From the NCBI GenBank assembly GCA_963580285.1, contig OY757010.1, positions 218,879,234 to 218,943,233 on the forward strand: a DNA stretch of 64,000 nucleotides, in the 5' to 3' direction. Below the pieces are notes generated by a model. The model did not search any database. It was not told the DNA's origin and saw only the letters and a program-made list of their open reading frames with translations. The stretch comes from Lucinisca nassula. Its lineage: Eukaryota > Mollusca > Bivalvia > Lucinida > Lucinidae. Positions 11,291 through 22,300 of the stretch are shown piece after piece. Made by a program: the position numbers and the translations under genes. Each line of letters opens with the position of its first letter. Within the stretch, counting starts at the first letter, position 1.

Positions 11291-12084
11291 CAAAAACTAT
11301 ATCCCCCCCCCCTAATCAAAGATTCTCGTGGGGCGAGGGGCATAAAAACGAGTTTGTACATTTATTGATTCATTGTTTTACCATTTGCTAAAAAAGAGCC
11401 GTTATCCGTAGATAGGTAACACGAATATATGCTCTACAGTACTGTGTCACAGATTTATTCTAACCTTGTTCAAAAGAAAGAGATTGACATTTTTATTTTC
11501 TGGAACGAAATTAATTGGTCAGTCTGAACAACAGTTTAATTTTATCCCAAATGGAATGAGATATCAAAACTCTGTGACACATTTATCAAGTTGTGACTTC
11601 AAAGATTAAATTGACAAAGTTTTCTTTTGAAATGTCAATTCCCTCTAGAAATGTCAATTTCTAAATCACATGAAAAAACAATTGCTCTATCACATGGAAT
11701 GATAATCCCACCGTAGGGGTAATATCTGTCTTTTAAAAGCAACCGCCAATTCTATATATGAAAATGCAACCCCTAGCTTTCTGGAAGACTCCAGTACTTT
11801 TTCTTGTTATCAAGTTATTTACCAACTGAAATTTATCTGTGACTCATTTTCCGGAAGCTTCTTTAAGAAGAGTATACAAGATACTAAAAGCTTTATTAGG
11901 TCACCCAGTGGGGAGAAATTGGGAAACAGAAAAATAAATTCTTATGCATAACAATAAACATTCATCAGCTGCCAACAGGTAAATGATTGACAATGATGCT
12001 AAATGAGTGCAAAATCACTTAACACCGTGTTACAGACTTGTAAATTTATTAAAAATGAACCTAGGGAGTTTTATGGCTATAAAC
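11291..12084. other. no recognisable feature
   Basis: Unique AT-rich sequence. Confidence 0.5.
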
Positions 12085-12355
12085 CAAGGCTGTGCCGGTT
12101 TATTTATGGTGTTGTGGCGGTTTATTTATGGTGTTGTTTGTTACTTACTGTGTGTATCACTTGTGTCTTTTTTATTTTGGATGGACATATGGCCATTTTG
12201 TGGGAAAGTAACTGTCCTTATGGCCTTCCTTTGTTTAGGTTTCCATTATGGTCTCGTCGCTTAATGTTTGTGTTTCTTTACCTTTGGTGTCTTTGATGGG
12301 TGGTGTAAGTTAATTGTATCGATTCCAGATCTTTGTTTTACTTCTACTTTTAATG
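12085..12355 (+). repeat. rep-C copy
   Basis: GGCGGTTTATTTATGGTGTT, GGCCATTTTGTGGGAAAGTA and AATTGTATCGATTCCAGATC in order, as in the other rep-C copies. Open frames here arise from the repeat. Confidence 0.75.
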
Positions 12356-12519
12356 TTCAATGTCTAATTTGTTCCAACAATCAAAAGGCCTAAGCCTGCT
12401 AATTTAAAACAAAAACAAATCTCTGATATTTACAGTTAATAGAAAGTCGGGCTTTTGACATAAGATGTGAAATATAAAAAGGATTTAGAAGATGTAAATT
12501 GTGCAAAATCCAGAAAGTT

Positions 12520-12610
12520 TTAGGGTCTAGTTGTTTCATGTCTGTGCTTCTTTCCCGTTTGTGTCTCTGATTGGAGATGTGGGTTACCGATCATTGCTTT
12601 CACTTCTGTT
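12520..12610 (+). repeat. rep-C 3' fragment
   Basis: CTAGTTGTTTCATGTCTGTG and GATCATTGCTTTCACTTCTG as in full copies; truncated at the 5' side. Confidence 0.55.
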
Positions 12611-12691
12611 TTGATATCATGGTGTAGTCCATTCTAAATTGAATTGTTTTCATACCAAAAATACAGAAACGCATGTCCAAACCGAACAAAT

Positions 12692-12959
12692 AAGAAAACA
12701 AAGTCATCTATATAATATTGATCCCCTAGAACCCCACTTCCATGCAGTAAAACTGGGGTTTGCAGGGGTTAACCTTATTTTGCTTGTTTCTGCTCTAAAA
12801 TATAGATTGTGGGTACTCGTTAGAACCGCCTCTAACGGGCGCCCACAATCTATATTTTAGAGCAGAAATAAGAAAAATACCACAATTTTTCATCTGATTT
12901 TCGTTTTTTTCCGACGGTAAAGTTTACAATGTATTTGTATAGGCGTGTTTTCATGATGC
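12692..12959 (+). mobile_element. fold-A MITE copy 7
   Basis: Left terminus degraded (AAGTCATCTATATAAT). ACCCCACTT segment, hairpin with shortened loop and right terminus TATAGGCGTGTTTTCATGAT are clear. Confidence 0.8.
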
Positions 12960-13199
12960 AATTTTAATAGGTTGTTAGTTTATCGGGATTGTGCATATTA
13001 TTGTTTTGGGGCATTTTGAATGTTCGTTTCTGTTCATGGCATACAGGCATAAATAAGAATAGATGCCCACTAACAGGGACATAGTTTTTGAAAGCGATGC
13101 CTCCTCTGAAGGTGTGTTCAGTTCCCTTAGCAATGTATCAAGGCCACCTTTGGGACTGTTTAAAAGTGGTCACTTACTACGGAATACTGGAACAACACA

Positions 13200-13350
13200 A
13201 AGACAATAATAATAGAAGTGGAGGCAATGATCAGGAATCGATAAATCAACCCACAGCTCCCATCAGAGACAACAAAGGGAAAGAAGCACAAACATGAAAC
13301 AACAGACCTAATGGAAACATCACTAGCGGAAAGCCAAAAAGACAATTACT
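13200..13350 (-). repeat. rep-C fragment, minus strand
   Basis: AATAGAAGTGGAGGCAATGATC and GCCAAAAAGACAATTACTTT are the reverse complement of the rep-C end. Confidence 0.65.
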
Positions 13351-13639
13351 TTCCCAAGTAAAAGCAAAATAAGTCTAGATTATAGCTGATGTAAATAGCA
13401 GTATGTCGGTGTATATTGCGTCATTTCAAGTAATGTGTAAGCACTGGAATAAATGAAAGTAATGGCATTAGTTCATATCAACTTCAGGACCAATCAATCT
13501 TATTGCCTGACACTTTTAACGAATTTTCTTCTTCAATGAATATGGAGTAAATCAACCAGAAAACAGAAATAATCAAAGAGAAAATCCAAAAGACATGCAT
13601 TTGGCTTGTTTGGAAATGTAAGACTTGATCATGTAGTAT

Positions 13640-13950
13640 CCAAGAAAAACGTGATAGCTTGGTGGTAAGTGCACTTGGCGGAAGACAGAGGTCCCATGTT
13701 CGATCCCCAGCGACGGCGATAAAATTTCGGTGTGCAAACACGCTCCACTGGAATCATTTGCAGGGATGGGTGCAATAAAGTGTCTCGTCCTTCTGATCGA
13801 GACGTCAACTGGAGTCCCCCAACCCTGCCCCCACTTGTGAAAAGAGATTTATCCATGTGCAGTGTGGTTACAGAAACCACACTGCCGTGTAGGCCCATCC
13901 TGGTTACAGTGAAAATCGAATACCGCTCAAGCCGGAGCTAGGGGGCGTAT
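13640..13950 (+). mobile_element. tRNA-derived SINE
   Basis: GTGATAGCTTGGTGGTAAGT (A-box-like) and CATGTTCGATCCCCAGC (B-box-like) about 35 bases apart, then a ~240-bp body. It differs from the other tRNA-like heads in the window. Confidence 0.6.
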
Positions 13951-14204
13951 GCAACCTTGCAAACTACATTGCTGTATATGAAGAGACTGATGGCGCCTGA
14001 TGCTCCATCATTGGTCGGGCCCCTCGGAGTCTAACTATTGGTTTTCTTTTGCTCCAGCAATTCTGTTGTTGTATGCTGTCGAGTCCTCAACCTTGTTTCG
14101 TCTCTGTAGTTTTTTTATTTGTATGTTCTCGGAGATCTTACACTGATGAGTAAGGAAGCCTTCATGCGGACTAAACAAAATTGGTGTATACCGCGACAGA
14201 GGTA

Positions 14205-14525
14205 AGGGCAAGGATTATGGCCATGTAAAAGCGATTAAAGCCCCCCAGTGGAATTCTTTCCACTGACCCTTCATAGGCGGTTCTTCTGTGGCGGTTTATT
14301 TATGTTGTTGTTTGTTACCTACTGTGTGATCACTTGTGTCTTTTTATTTTGGATGGCCATTTTGGCCATTTTGTGGGAAAGTAACTGTCCTTATGGCCTT
14401 CCTTTGTTTAGGTTTCTATTATGGTCTGGTCGCTTCATGTTTGTGTTTCTTTCCCTTTGGTGTCTTTGATGGGTAGAGCAAGTTAATTGTATCGATTCCT
14501 GATCTTTGTTTTACTTCTACTTTCA
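14205..14525 (+). repeat. rep-C copy
   Basis: Nearly full length: GGTAAGGGCAAGGATTATGG, AAGCCCCCCAGTGGAATTC, TTTTGTGGGAAAGTAACTGT and ATTGTATCGATTCCTGATC. Confidence 0.8.
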
Positions 14526-15017
14526 ATAAAACAGAGTCTCCGATTTTCGTTCTTTTATGTGTTCTTTGTTTCCAAAGGCAACCTTTCAGCTTTTTATTTC
14601 GTTCTGTGAACACGGTGTTTGTAATGAACACCTTCGAGTTACATGTATGATCAAATAAGGCCGATCGCAGTAAATGTAGAAAGAAAGACGGTCTACTCAA
14701 CACATTTGGAATACTTTTCCTGTTCCCCGCTTTATGGATGCTTTTCAATGCAAACTTTTGTTCATTAGGCTTTGTAGTAACTGAGTGGTTACACAAGTGG
14801 GTCTGCCTCTCTTGTTGCGGACCATTTGAGACACAACCATGTCACAAAATACAGTATTACCTCCTAAAGTAGCATTTGTAGGTGAAAGTTTGGATATTCA
14901 CATGTGTATTTGCATTTGACATCATATTAACAAGTCTGTGTAATGAAAACCTTGTACACCCCACTTCAGAAACACGGGGCTTACAAGTGTATACTTATTT
15001 TCCCTTTTCTTCTCAAA

Positions 15018-15270
15018 ATAGAAATGAATGCAATGATCAGGAATCGACACAATTACCTCGCACCTCCCATCCAAGACATCAAAGGGAAAGGAACAGGAAC
15101 ATTAATTACATAACTACATGTATAATGGAAACCTCACTGGTGGATAGCCAAAAGGACAATAACTTTCATATAAAATGTCCTAGTTGCTATCCAAAACAAC
15201 ATACATGCAAAGACGAACTATAACAATAATAAACCACAACAGAAGAACCATCTTGGAACGGTCAGTAAAA
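15018..15270 (-). repeat. rep-C copy, minus strand
   Basis: GCAATGATCAGGAATCGACA, CAAAAGGACAATAACTTTC and AATAAACCACAACAGAAGAAC in the reverse order of the plus copies. Confidence 0.75.
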
Positions 15271-16477
15271 AAACTTTTTTATTAATGGTTAGCGTCTGTT
15301 TATCACCATTAAGAATCTGGAGGGATTGAAGCGACCGTAACCTTCTTAATGGTGAAGTTAAAAAAGCATGCGCTCTCCTTAGCGTTTGCCAAATGATAAT
15401 AACCACTCTCGCTCTACACTGTTGAAAACAAAACAAAAAAAAATAACCTCTAAAAAGTCACTTAAAATATTTCAAAATTAAAGCCCTTTTTCTACTTTTG
15501 GTCCCATGTTTTGGAATAATTGGTAATAGAATGACCTGTGTTGACCTGCTTCCATTTCCTGTCTCTATCCAAGTCATGACTCACCAAAATTACAGGTCAC
15601 GTTGATCTGTTGAATTAGGATTATTTACTTAGCCAGTAAAAACTAATTAATAGCAATCTCTACAGAAGTTTTACTACTGACCGTCCCATGGTGTTTTTTT
15701 TTTTTTTTTTTTTGGCAGTGTCTTATTTGTTAATTGGCTTTGTGCCGTTGGTTCATGTTTCGTCTGTTTTTGTGTGCGCATCCAAATCAAAGAACACTCC
15801 GCAATACACTTGCCTGTGCTTTCTATACCAACTGTCCACTAAGGCTAGTAAAAATACCTAAGGGACTTTTTGAACAGATCCAAAGGTGGATGTAATATAG
15901 GAATCATTTAAAATTTAATTTTGAAAAACAATACAACAAGGTTGCTCATCCAAGCACATGCGCTTATATCAGTAATTGATCATATTCACCTTAGGCATCA
16001 TGTAGATGTAGAGCTCTATGTATATTCTACGGTATCAATAGGTGTGGTTAACCGGATTTCTTATTCACGTTTGACGTAACGAGATATAATCTGTTACACA
16101 ATTTGGATTTTCTTATTAGTTGAACATTAATCAAGATATAACAGATTAGCAACAGTGTAAGGTCTAACGGAGTGTGATCTGCGATTATTAGTCTTAAACC
16201 TTTCTACAGCATATTTGCAATGATTGATGACTCCTAAACGTTGGTAAAACAACCTGATTTCTAGGGCTGAGAAGAGTCTTCAGAGATTTTCAAGTTTTGT
16301 TTTCTTTTTCTATTATCCGAGACGAATAAAGAATATCAGGATAGAGTATGATACACCAAAACACATATTGCAATATAACACAGAGATAGTGAAAAGTGAG
16401 TCGTAGCCCAAATGCAAATTTGTTAGTCTTTAATATCACCCGTAAACACCATTGATACGTTAATCAGACTGCAACAG
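15271..16477. other. no recognisable feature
   Basis: Holds a poly-T run near 15692-15712 and a weak MITE-P-like fragment near 15840-15900 (CCTAAGGGACTTTTTGAACA). No gene seen. Confidence 0.4.
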
Positions 16478-16600
16478 TCAACATTGTGTGGGAATGTGTG
16501 GCGGCGGTAAAACGTCTCCCTGCCCTACATCATAGTGTAGATTATATGTTCTTGTCCTTTGGGGTCATTTATTCCATTGTGGAATTTTGAAAATATCTTA

Positions 16601-16646
16601 GAGTCACTGATGAGGCCTAATGGGCCGAAACTAGCTAGTCTGGCCC
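16601..16646 (+). ncRNA. type I hammerhead ribozyme, unit 1
   Basis: Order: stem I GAGTCA (16601-16606), core CTGATGA (16607-16613), stem II GGCC-TAATG-GGCC (16614-16626), core GAAA (16627-16630), stem III CTAG/CTAG (16631-16638), TC cleavage dinucleotide (16639-16640), stem I return strand TGGCCC (16641-16646). Stem I has one A-C mismatch. Stem III is minimal, as in hammerheads thought to act as dimers. Confidence 0.85.
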
Positions 16647-16861
16647 AGAAAACATGTACACTCCATATTTTTCACTTCTGTGGTGTATTCCTTGCTTCCA
16701 AAGGATAACCCTTTTATAGAACATATTTAACTTAACTACAGCTGGTGTGTGAGAATGTATGGCGGCGGTAAAACGTCTCCCTGCCCTACATCATAGTGTA
16801 GATTATATTTTCTTGTCCTTTGGGATCATTGATTCTATTGTGGAATTTTGAAAATATCTGA

Positions 16862-16907
16862 GGGTCACTGATGAGGCCTAATTGGCCGAAACTAGCTAGT
16901 CTAGCCC
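16862..16907 (+). ncRNA. type I hammerhead ribozyme, unit 2
   Basis: Stem I GGGTCA / TAGCCC (one mismatch), core CTGATGA 16868-16874, stem II GGCC-TAATT-GGCC, core GAAA 16888-16891, stem III CTAGCTAG, cleavage after TC at 16901. All invariant core bases are kept. Confidence 0.87.
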
Positions 16908-16990
16908 AGAAAACATGTACACTCCATATTTTTCCATTCTGTGGTGCATTCCTTGCTTCCAAAGGATAACCCTTTCATAGAACATATTTA

Positions 16991-19022
16991 CACTTGTTCA
17001 AAATCATGAATATCAGTAACATTAATAAAAAAGTCCCGAATGTTTGTCAAGAACATTCATAATGACGTGCCAGCAACATTAATCAATTAATCAGAAAGTA
17101 ATGAACTACTTGTGCTATTAAAGATATGTCCTAAATCATGAATGTCAGTTACATTTGCAAATAAGTCCTGAACTATGTCAGCAATATTTATATAAGTATG
17201 TCCAGAATCACGTGTCAACATAACGTCCTAAATCACAAATGTCTGCAGCAATAACATGCAAACCATACCCTTTTCACGATTTATACTGTGTCATAAGGCC
17301 ATTTTTTGTCGCACTTCAATTTGGTTGGAGGACATCTGTGTAAAAAGAAACACCACAGTCCGCAATTTTCTTATTTGTATAATTTCGTTAACCACGCCAT
17401 TCCGGGAAAAAGAGTTTTCTCTTCGTGGAAAGAAGTTACTCCGGAATAAATTTCTTTCCCTACGAGCAGACCCGGTTATTGATAATATAAAGGGGGGCTT
17501 TTTTTTAAAAGTTGCATTGCCTTAAAGTATATTCCTTTCTCAACTGGCGGTCAGTTGTTCGCACGGTATACTATTGTGTAACCTGGCCGATACCAATGTG
17601 CGCCCGTGTAGGAACAGAGCTTTGAGACGAGCCGAGCGTAGCAAAAAGGAAGTGAGCAACAAACTTAAAACATCTAACAAAATTTATCTAAAATCCATCG
17701 AAGTGTTTCTTGCGTTGCATTAAAAATTAAGAAATTAACAAATATTACTTAGCTCTACTCTAACATGCCATTTAAGTTGGATGTCTGATCTCCACAGTAT
17801 GGGCACTAAGTCCGAAATAAATAAAAATACTTTTGTAATCAAACTAAGACTTTCTCCATATACAGATTCATGGAGTGCTAGAAAAAGAATTTGCTACTGC
17901 ATAAAAATGCAACTTATTTGGCTCATAATCCTAAATTTATATTATGCACATAGCAATATCTAATATACATTTTCTTGAAAACAAAATTTGTTAGCAGCTA
18001 TTATTATCCTTTCATTTTCTAGATCTTTCGTTCTACATAGAGAAATGATCAGTGGATTATACATGTGGATCAAACAAAGTGCTTATATACATAACAGTAT
18101 GAAAACTTAAAACAAGTTTATCTTAACGTTGCAAATTTATCAGAAATGCAATATTGTGCTAATGATAATATCGTCTATACTTTCCATTATTATCATGAGT
18201 GCAGATATAACTGACAATAAAGTTCAGTTTTAATCTATAGTTTCTGGTTTTGAGAAAATATCAGTTATTTCGCCATTTTTTTTTTTTTTTTTTAAAGGTT
18301 GATACAGTTTTCATCTAAGAGGTATTAAGTCGCAGTGAATCTGGACTGCTGGCGATTTCACGTATAAAAATCCGTTTTATACAAGAAAACTGCGGCGATC
18401 GAAACCTTCTCCTGGAATAACTCATAATTATACCTAATTCGGACTGACATCAAATTATGCGTTAATGCACAGCTTAACGGAAGGTCTTTTGCACTTTCTC
18501 TTGATAAATTTATGTATATTTGGACTCCACGATAATTACAACTGTCTGTCTTTGGCGTTGTTCGATGCGAAGAACAGAATGTTGTTAAAACTTCCAATGT
18601 AAACATTCTCATCACGTTAGCAATTAATACCATTGTAATCACCACGTTATATTGTGGATACTAAGGTGTAAAAACGAACATTTTATTTTCTTATCCATGC
18701 TTTTGGTACACGAGCACTAGCATTCTATGCGTTTTAAAGTAGTAAGACAACTAACTCAACTTCCCGTCCGAACACAAATGTAATTCTAATGACATGACTG
18801 ACTGCACCCTTTCGCAAGGGTGTAGCTCTAATGTCGGCATGATCCATCTTATCGAATTCAACACTATTAATCGGGTGGAGGGTATTTTGACAATAGATGA
18901 ACAAATGAATATGTTCTGGAAACGTTGAGCCTGGCATTGTGATAGATGTTGACATCTCAGTTGAATTCGACAGCGTCTAAATCCACCCTCAATTTAGGCC
19001 CAAACATCATGTAGACATGACC
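16991..19022. other. no recognisable gene; 3' flank of the MFSD13A-like gene
   Basis: AT-rich. The sequence up to about 18680 (minus strand, downstream of the stop) may include the 3' UTR. Frames at 17256-17525, 18358-18645 and 18734-18955 match nothing I know. A poly-T run lies at 18276-18294. Confidence 0.4.
18682..18687 (-). promoter_or_regulatory. possible poly(A) signal of the MFSD13A-like gene
   Basis: AATAAA on the minus strand about 340 bases after the stop codon. Placement is plausible but not diagnostic in AT-rich DNA. Confidence 0.3.
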
Positions 19023-19320
19023 TTATATACATTTTTCTTCAGTGTCAATATCGATAACCACATTTTCTTGTTTATCTTTCCGGATAGTGTAGAATGACCA
19101 AAATATGAATTGCAAGAACCCAACGAACATGGGAATCCAACAGATAAGCAGAAACATAACGTTGTTCAGATTGAGTATCCCTAGACTAGACAGAGTTTTC
19201 GTCTGCAATTTCTCATACCCATATCTGTTTAATATCGCAACTACTAACATAGGAGCGAGCGAGATAGCTGGCTTCACAACCAGAGCGTTGGTTCCATATA
19301 CCATAGACGTGATAGGATGC
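19023..19320 (-). CDS. MFSD13A-like last coding exon and stop
   Basis: 298 bases with the acceptor TTACAG at 19321-19326 and the stop codon TAA at 19023-19025. It encodes residues 378-475: HPITSMVYGTNALVVKPAIS and the last two membrane spans, then a charged tail (TIRKDKQEN...TEEKCI). The A-L-V-x-K-P stretch and the terminal W-S-x-F/Y-T-x-x-x-x pattern are typical of the family C-terminus. Confidence 0.88.
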
Positions 19321-22300
19321 CTGTAAAAAGAAACAAGCTTAAAAATTTACAAGCAGCTAGCTTATTAAAATAAATCAAGCTCTCACTGGCAGCACTGGTA
19401 GGTGGATTGTGCCTGAGTGTCGCCTGAATCTGGACGTATACCCATGAATTTCACAAGTCTCATTCTTTTGTGGAGATTGTGAGATGTAATCTTTTTTATT
19501 GTCATTCTCTCCTTCCGCAGATTCAAGAAGGGCAATCGTCAGTTCTGGCGAAGGAATGTGTTGTGTGTTAACCCCTGACGTATAAGCCTGACAGGAAAGG
19601 TGTGAATAGGTGAACTGACCGGATCGATATGACATAAACAGTTTTGACTAGGCCCTTAAACTCCAAAACAAAACAAATAATATAGATGTTAATTGTATAG
19701 ACGTTTCGTCTGATCTGGAACCACACTGTTTGCCAGTGTTCCATTTTGGAACCCTAGGCAGATGCATTCCCTCCGATATAAATACTGATAGATCGTTCCT
19801 AGCTATATCATTGATTATGTCGCTAATAATCGCAAGTGATAAAACACATTCAGTATTATCTGCCTTCTTGCTTGATGCGCAAAGTTCTTTAAATATTTTC
19901 CAGACTGACTTAGAATCTTCCTTATCTGCCTCATTTTTTATTTATATGATGCCGCACACCTTAATCATTAGGTCTATCATCGCTATGGTTCGAGCCTCGT
20001 TCGGGTTGCACGTGAGAGGCAAAATTCTGCAAAGAAAGGTCAGATGGTTTTTCTCCGGATTTCGTCAACCTCAGATTAAGGATCTGCTCGAAATAAGAGA
20101 AATAATCTTTAAAAGGCCGTTAACCAAAACCTCTCCTCAGCAAACTGTGTAGATTTAGATAAGTTGGCTTCGGCAGGATCTATACCGTCTTTCTACTGTT
20201 TGTGAATTAAATGGATACATAATATCAAGTAATTTGATTTGTGTTGCTAAATAAATTTATTCAGCAGGATAAGGGTTAATATAACTGCTTCAGCATTTCT
20301 ACACCACTGATTTTGCCATGGGTTATGTACAGTAAAATGCTGCTATTAAGACCACCTAAAGTTGAGACTAAATCTGCTTTTAGAAGCTTATTGAGAAGGT
20401 TTCAGATATTTTTTCTTTGTATTTTCTACACCCATTGAGGCCACGTTTGGGACTGTTCAAAAGTGGTCTTAACACCAATTTTGAACAGTCACAAAGGTGG
20501 TCTTAATATAGAACTTTTACTGTTTATGTAAGCAAAACTGTACAGAAATGTTCAACTCTGCATTTGAAATTTGAATACCTACTTCCTCTTATATCTTGTG
20601 GTGTCTTTGTCCGCTATATCAGATAGTGGCATGTTAAAAATAGAAAAAGTTGCGCTGGCAAACGAGCTGAAATGAGAACCGAAAATATCATAAAACGTCA
20701 CAAATTAAATACAATATTCATCAATATATATATCTATTTATTCGTTTCGTCTTGAGGTTAGGGTTCGTTTCGTTGAAAATATCGTTATAGCGAATTTAGT
20801 TGTAGTATTGAATGTCGATTTGAGCGTCCTTTGACGTCGAGTGCCTGCTGGAAAGCTAATTCTTTTCTTCAAGAGGAGCATTCGCAAAAACGACCAGGTT
20901 TCATGGTGAAAGTTACTTAATAGGCAATTCCCGATTGCCAGTTTTAAAGGTAACGTAGACTGGCTAACGTGAATCGTTTGATAGTTATCGGAACATTCTT
21001 TTTTAGCAGAGTCCACCTGGTGATCTGCTACTATCCACATTCAAATGTTGGCACCCAAACACGTGAAACCGAACCCACAATCTCTGCAGCGTATTCCTTT
21101 CGCGAGTGAGCATTACGTATCCAGAGAGACTATAGCATTACGCATCCAGAGAGACTATAGCATTACGCATCCAGAGAGACTGCATAAACTATGAAACTAT
21201 TTCAAAATGATGACTCCAACACCGATGCCTCATAAACAATGGCTAATTCTAACTCGTCCTTGTGTCCAAAGAGTGAGTGAGTGTTTGAGTTTTACGTCCC
21301 ACCAACAGTTAATATCATACGGAGACGGGACCGCGGTTTAAAGACTCATCCGAAAGTCTGGAGAATGCGATCCCTGGTTCACAAGTGGCGTAGCATAACC
21401 ACTACACCACAGAGGCTTCTACCCAAAGGCGTTCGAGCCATCGAGTTCAACTGTATACTCAGACAAGAAGGCGTTGAAAGTTCCTACATTACCTGTCGCA
21501 GAGTAAGAAAACCATTAGTAACCAAATATTTTCTGAACCCAGAAAGAACAAAGCTGATCCGCCTAATATCTTCCAGATAAAACTGTAACGCATAACTCGG
21601 AAGTAACCAAGATGACCTACCAATGGAGTTCCCAAGATAACCATCAGCTGCAATGTCGAAAATACAATTACAAATAACGATGATAAAATGTCATTTGCTT
21701 GCCTGTTTTCATAACAAAATGGCTTACTTAGTATTATTGAGCTTACCGGAAAATAGAGGCTGATGTCGCCTATCCAACAAGTCACTTGGCAATATGAAGG
21801 AAAAAAGATCATATGAATATCTGCTTTGCTGGTTTGTTACGTAATTTTAGTCTTCCATAAAAAAGCTATCCTTTGGGCCAATTATTTTAATCTTCCATAA
21901 AAAGCTATCCTTTGGGCCAAGTAAGCATCATGAGTGACCCTAAAATATTTTCAAAATTCCGCAGATTCCAAATGGCTAGAAAATAATACCACAATTTGGG
22001 GCAGGAAGACTTTTTAAAGCCGCAATACATTCCCTTAACATGAGTTGTGGAGAAGTTAAATATATAATCTATATACAGATGTAATAATCGACTACAACAT
22101 ACAGTACATGTAGTGCACAAGTTTCTTCTTTGTTCACACTCATGCATAAAAGTACATCCTAGTTTCGTTTCACTGACCTTCATCTACATACATGTATTTG
22201 TACGTAGAGCCACCGATGAGGCCCAGTGACTGAAACTAGCTAGTATGGACCCTCCCGTCTTTTAAGTGATATCTTTATGAGCCACGTCGTCAAACAACCA

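Larger units (their letters stand above)
16478..16990 (+). mobile_element. retrozyme-like tandem repeat, two units each with a hammerhead ribozyme
   Basis: Two direct copies, about 261 bp apart, of a unit. Each begins near GGAATGTGTGGCGGCGGTAA and runs through TCTCCCTGCCCTACATCATA, GTCCTTTGG and the hammerhead to CCAAAGGATAACCC. Tandem non-coding units with one hammerhead each match the published organisation of metazoan retrozymes. That these are retrozymes is inference. No reading frame is present. Confidence 0.82.

Noticed and set aside
11158..11361. Cys-rich protein on the minus strand
   Set aside because: Translation of the ACAG microsatellite.
14248..14469. Hydrophobic frames around F-L-S-L-W-C-L, repeated at several places
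   Set aside because: The same peptide appears wherever rep-C occurs; it is the repeat, not a membrane protein.
19730..20152. 140-residue plus-strand frame as a host gene
   Set aside because: No homology, no splice context, and the opposite strand looks more like a decayed LINE; left as a low-confidence relic.
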